Assembly (NCBI GenBank): GCA_965217205.1
Contig: OZ244254.1
Coordinates: forward strand, 3,348,001 to 3,412,000
Source: Maricaulis sp947259345
GTDB taxonomy: Bacteria; Pseudomonadota; Alphaproteobacteria; Caulobacterales; Maricaulaceae
Length of the DNA stretch: 64,000 nt
Reading direction: 5' to 3'
In this document: in pieces, positions 60,745 to 64,000 of the stretch
How positions within the stretch are numbered: position 1 is the first letter of the stretch
Layout of the letters: each line of letters starts with the position of its first letter
Position numbers and translations under genes: made by a program
Notes under the pieces: generated by a model
Seen by the model: only the letters and a program-made list of their open reading frames with translations
Databases searched by the model: none
Told to the model about the DNA's origin: nothing

Positions 60745-62058
60745 ATGGCGTGGGATTTCGAGACCGATCCAGAGTTTCAGGCCAAGCTCGACTGGATGGA
60801 CACCTTCGTCCGCGACAAGGTCGAGCCCCTCATCCATCTCGGCTTTCACCCCTATGATGTCAAAAATCCCAAGCGTAATGCGCTGGTCCGTCCGCTTCAG
60901 GACGAGGTGAAGGCGAAGGGCTTGTGGGCCTGCCATCTCGGACCGGAGCTGGGCGGCAAGGGATATGGCCAGGTCAAGCTGGGCCTGATGAATGAGATTC
61001 TCGGGCGCTCGGCCTTTGCGCCGACCGTCTTTGGCTGCCAGGCGCCGGATACCGGCAATGCCGAAATCATCGCCCATTACGGTACCGAGGAACAGAAGGC
61101 CCGCTATCTCAAGCCGCTTTTGAACAACGAGATCGTTTCCGCCTTCTCGATGACCGAGCCGCAGGGCGGGTCCGACCCGCTCCTCTTTACCTGCTCGGCC
61201 GTCGAGGATGGTGATGACTGGGTGATCAATGGCGAAAAATGGTTCTCCACCAATGCCAAATGGTCGGAATTCCTGATCGTGATGGCGGTCACCGACCCGG
61301 ACGGTCACCCCTATCAGCGCATGTCCATGTTCATCGTGCCGACCGACGCGCCCGGCGTCGAAATCGTACGCAATGTGGCGGTCTATGGCCAGCCGGAGGG
61401 CTCGGAAGGTTATGTCCGCTATACCGATGTGCGCGTGCCCAAGGATCATCTCCTGGGTGAGCGCGGCGGGGCGTTCGTGATTTCCCAGACCCGTCTGGGC
61501 GGTGGCCGGGTTCACCACGCCATGCGTACAGTCGGCGCCTGCAAGCGCGCGCTCGACTTGATGTGTCGCCGGGCCGTGTCGCGCAAGACCCGCGATGGCG
61601 TCATCGCCGACAAGCAGGCGGTGCAGATGCAGATCGCCGACAGCTATATCGAGCTCGAGCAGTTCCGCCTCTTCGTGCTCAAGACGGCCTGGATGATCGA
61701 CAAGCACCAGGACTACAAGCTCGTCCGCAAGGACATCGCCGGCATCAAGGCCCTGATGCCCCGAGTCTACAAGGATATCGCCGGCCGGGCCCTGCACATT
61801 CACGGCTCGCTGGGCGTATCGCCGGAAATGCCCTTTGCAGCCCAGGTCATCGGCGCCTTCGTGATGGGCATCGCCGACGGGCCGACCGAGGTCCACAAGG
61901 TGACGGTCGCGCGCCAGCATCTGCGCGCCTATCGCGATGTCGAGGACCCGATCTTTCCGGACTATTCCATCCCCAATCTCAAGGCCGCCGCGCTGGAGAA
62001 ATACGGCGACGCCGCCGACATCGTGCGCGAGCTGGCCGAGAGTGTGGGCGCTGATTGA
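60745..62058 (+). CDS. Acyl-CoA dehydrogenase, ACAD10/11-like
   Basis: 437 residues from ATG 60745 (GGAG upstream); an ATG at 60718 or 60616 would extend it into the promoter region. SAFSMTEPQGGSDP is the FAD loop, and WVINGEKWFSTNA follows. The C-terminal IADGPTEVHKV replaces the short-chain-type YEG segment and is typical of the ACAD10/11 branch. It likely oxidises medium or long acyl-CoA. It is divergent from the thiolase and followed by a GPH symporter gene. Confidence 0.9.
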   Translation: MAWDFETDPEFQAKLDWMDTFVRDKVEPLIHLGFHPYDVKNPKRNALVRPLQDEVKAKGLWACHLGPELGGKGYGQVKLGLMNEILGRSAFAPTVFGCQAPDTGNAEIIAHYGTEEQKARYLKPLLNNEIVSAFSMTEPQGGSDPLLFTCSAVEDGDDWVINGEKWFSTNAKWSEFLIVMAVTDPDGHPYQRMSMFIVPTDAPGVEIVRNVAVYGQPEGSEGYVRYTDVRVPKDHLLGERGGAFVISQTRLGGGRVHHAMRTVGACKRALDLMCRRAVSRKTRDGVIADKQAVQMQIADSYIELEQFRLFVLKTAWMIDKHQDYKLVRKDIAGIKALMPRVYKDIAGRALHIHGSLGVSPEMPFAAQVIGAFVMGIADGPTEVHKVTVARQHLRAYRDVEDPIFPDYSIPNLKAAALEKYGDAADIVRELAESVGAD

Positions 62059-62189
62059 GACTGGGTATTGCCCGGCCTTGTCGGGCAAAGTGACTGGGCA
62101 GACGCCAAAAGGCGCGCCCCATGGGAGGACGACATCGATGAAACGGGGCTTCACGTGTCCGTCCATCCGCAATTCCTTGTGGAGGACAC

Positions 62190-63662
62190 ATGACTGATAC
62201 TGCTTCGCCGATCTCGGCGCCGCCGCTCAAATACATTTCAAAGCTTCTCTACGGCGTCGGCTCGATGGCTTACGGCGTCAAGGACGTCGCCTTCCGAGCC
62301 TACCTGCTGTGGTACTACAATTATGTGATCGGTGCCGAGGCGGCACTGGTCTCCCTGGCTATTCTGGTCGCGCTGGTCTTTGACGCCGTCTCTGACCCCA
62401 TTGTCGGCCAGATTTCCGACAGTCTCCGCACCAAATGGGGGCGACGCCATCCGTTGATGTACTTGTCGGCTATTCCCGCGGCCGCCTCCTTCTTCTTCCT
62501 TTGGCACCCGCCTTCGGGAATCGCGGGGTGGGATCTGGTGATCTATCTGGCTGTCCTGTCTTCGGCCGTGCGGACATTCATCACGCTCTATGAAATTCCC
62601 AGCTCCGCGCTCGCACCGGAGCTTTCGACCCATTATGACGACCGTACCTCGATCGCCAGCTATCGGTATTTCTTCGGCTACCTGGGCGGCATCGGAATGT
62701 CGGTCCTGGCGTTGTGGATATGGCTTGCCCCGACCGAGGAATACCCGATCGGCCAGCTGAACCCCGCCGGATATTATACGTTCGGTCTGGTCGGATCGCT
62801 TCTCATGTTCGCCACTGTTATGATCTCGACCGTTGGGACACATCATCGGATCAAATATCTCCGAAAGCTGCCGCCACCGGAGCGTCGAAACCCGTTCGGG
62901 ACGCTCAAGCTGATGGCGAAGACGTTTGGAAACAGGGCCTTCCTGGCGATCCTCAGCTTCGGCGTTTTGAAATACACCGCCATCGGAATGGCGTCGGCGC
63001 TGTCGCTCTATTTCGGCACGCTCTTCTGGGGATTTAATTCCGCAGAGCTGGCGATCATGGCGGCCGATCCCCTGCTCGGGGCCTTTCTTGCGCTGATCTT
63101 CGCGCCAATCATTTCGAAGCGCATTGGCAAACGAGCCGCGGCCTTTGTGCTCACCATTGCCGCCATCCTCTTCGGTATTACGCCTTTCATCCTGCGCCTG
63201 AATGGCTTGTTCTTTGACGACGGTGACCCCGCGCTGCTGCCGACTCTCTTCGTCATCCAGGCGATTTATTCGGCCTGTGGCATTTCGTCGGCCATCCTTG
63301 TTCATGCGATGATCGGAGACGTCATTGACGATAGTGACCTGAAAACGGGTCGCCGCGCGGAAGGCCTGTTCTATGCGGCCAATTCCTTTATGCAGAAATG
63401 CGTGACGGGTTTTGGCCTCATGGCGGCGGGTATCCTTCTTACCATTGTCGATTTGCCGGAGCGCGCCCAGCCCGCCGATGTCGATCCGGCTTCGGTGGAC
63501 ATGTTGGCCATTCTCTACGTGCCCAGCGTTGCCTTCCTCTATATCGCAGGCGCTCTCTTCCTGCATTTCTATCGCCTGGACCGGGCCAGCCATGAAGCCA
63601 ACCTCGCAGCTCTGAAGCTTCGTGAAGAGGGGGCTCCTCACACCCAACCGGGCGCGAAATGA
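62190..63662 (+). CDS. GPH-family (MelB-like) symporter
   Basis: 490 residues with twelve predicted membrane helices; GGAGG precedes ATG 62190. FDAVSDPIVGQISDSLRTKWGRRHP is the GPH cation-site signature. It lies between an acyl-CoA dehydrogenase and a thiolase-like gene, so despite the sugar-symporter fold the cargo may be a lipid-related or steroid-like compound. The substrate is not known. Confidence 0.85.
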   Translation: MTDTASPISAPPLKYISKLLYGVGSMAYGVKDVAFRAYLLWYYNYVIGAEAALVSLAILVALVFDAVSDPIVGQISDSLRTKWGRRHPLMYLSAIPAAASFFFLWHPPSGIAGWDLVIYLAVLSSAVRTFITLYEIPSSALAPELSTHYDDRTSIASYRYFFGYLGGIGMSVLALWIWLAPTEEYPIGQLNPAGYYTFGLVGSLLMFATVMISTVGTHHRIKYLRKLPPPERRNPFGTLKLMAKTFGNRAFLAILSFGVLKYTAIGMASALSLYFGTLFWGFNSAELAIMAADPLLGAFLALIFAPIISKRIGKRAAAFVLTIAAILFGITPFILRLNGLFFDDGDPALLPTLFVIQAIYSACGISSAILVHAMIGDVIDDSDLKTGRRAEGLFYAANSFMQKCVTGFGLMAAGILLTIVDLPERAQPADVDPASVDMLAILYVPSVAFLYIAGALFLHFYRLDRASHEANLAALKLREEGAPHTQPGAK

Positions 63663-63694
63663 TCAATATCGCCAATCACTCACAGGAGCTCGCA

Positions 63695-64000
63695 TGAGCC
63701 TGCGTAACGCCGCTTGTATTGCCGGCGCTTTTGAACACCCGACCCGGCTGGCGCCGGACATGACCACACCGCAGCTGCATGCCGAGTGTGCGGCCGGGGC
63801 GCTGGCCGATGCCGGTCTGTCGCTGAGGGATGTTGATGGCTACTTCTGTGCCACCGATGCGCCCGGCTTCGGGCCGATCTCGATGATCGATTATCTCGGC
63901 CTGACTGTGCGGCACACGGATTCCACCGAGATGGGCGGCTGTACCTATATCCAGCATGTCGCCCATGCCGCCCAGGCCATCGCCGCGGGCAAGTGTTCGG
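63695..64000 (+). CDS. N-terminal part of a thiolase-like protein, cut by window end
   Basis: An open frame from ATG 63695, with AGGAG six bases upstream, running 102 codons to the end of the window. MSLRNAACIAGAFEHPTRLAP and GYFCATDAPGFGPISMIDYLGL resemble the start of acetyl-CoA acetyltransferase/lipid-transfer (SCP-x-type) thiolases, whose N-termini differ from FadA. It starts 32 bases after the symporter stop and is probably co-transcribed. The catalytic residues lie beyond the window. Confidence 0.7.

Noticed and set aside
1..64000. tRNA, rRNA, CRISPR, insertion sequence, prophage or antiphage island
   Set aside because: No T-loop consensus with cloverleaf, no spaced repeats, no transposase, integrase or defence-type proteins were seen on either strand.

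Overview
The window is a GC-rich, gene-dense bacterial chromosome segment. A TonB-dependent receptor of the Xanthomonas/Caulobacter type, a molybdenum NAD-formate dehydrogenase, GPH-type symporters and Tat-exported lipoproteins all point to an alphaproteobacterium. Gene content and style fit the stalked marine Caulobacterales/Hyphomonadales (Maricaulis-like). That assignment is inference from style, not from a marker gene. I found no rRNA, tRNA, CRISPR array, prophage or insertion sequence.

Layout. (1) 1-6602: an operon for a CoA-thioester aromatic pathway, best explained as 2-aminobenzoate (anthranilate) degradation. It holds the end of a monooxygenase/reductase, an SDR, a MarR regulator, an enoyl-CoA hydratase, an acyl-CoA dehydrogenase, a thioesterase, a Rid protein and an aryl-CoA ligase. 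(2) 6727-8961: a secreted metalloprotease-like protein with three PPC-like repeats. (3) 8963-15231 (minus): an fdsG-fdsB-fdsA-fdhD-mobA formate dehydrogenase operon. (4) 15388-17845: a response regulator and a hybrid histidine kinase, tail to tail.

(5) 17924-42836: a pectin/galacturonate utilisation locus. It has a GPH symporter, a TonB-dependent receptor, GH43, two esterases, kdgK, uxaA, a LacI regulator, uxaC, an RpiB-like isomerase, a KduD-like dehydrogenase, a TRAP transporter, a PL1 pectate lyase, an FAH-family protein, an amidohydrolase and an exported sugar isomerase-like protein. Five intergenic copies of the 11-mer ATGACACCGGT lie in front of the main transcription units and probably define the regulon of the LacI protein. 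In the model, the lyase and side-chain enzymes act outside the cytoplasm, the receptor and TRAP/GPH carriers import the products, and two branches converge on 2-keto-3-deoxygluconate (KDG). UxaC/UxaA serve galacturonate; the isomerase/dehydrogenase pair serves the unsaturated uronate. KdgK then makes KDPG, which Eda (52032-52664) splits. No tagaturonate reductase (uxaB) is visible here.

(6) 42904-50071: a tightly overlapping seven-gene membrane-associated cluster: DUF4129-like protein, DUF4350-like protein, MoxR ATPase, DUF58, SpoIIM-like, RDD and a multi-pass membrane protein. (7) 50091-52664: an SDR, then glk-eda behind a GntR-like palindrome. (8) 52750-58034: proline metabolism (putP, proA, proC and divergent proB). 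(9) 58201-64000: acyl-CoA and lipid genes: tesB, a thiolase, an acyl-CoA dehydrogenase, a GPH symporter and the start of another thiolase-like gene.

Four gaps exceed 300 bases. 19367-19847 holds two operators. 33661-34336 holds a terminator, a cluster of hairpins and a long palindromic repeat. 56557-56876 and 60379-60744 are divergent promoter regions.
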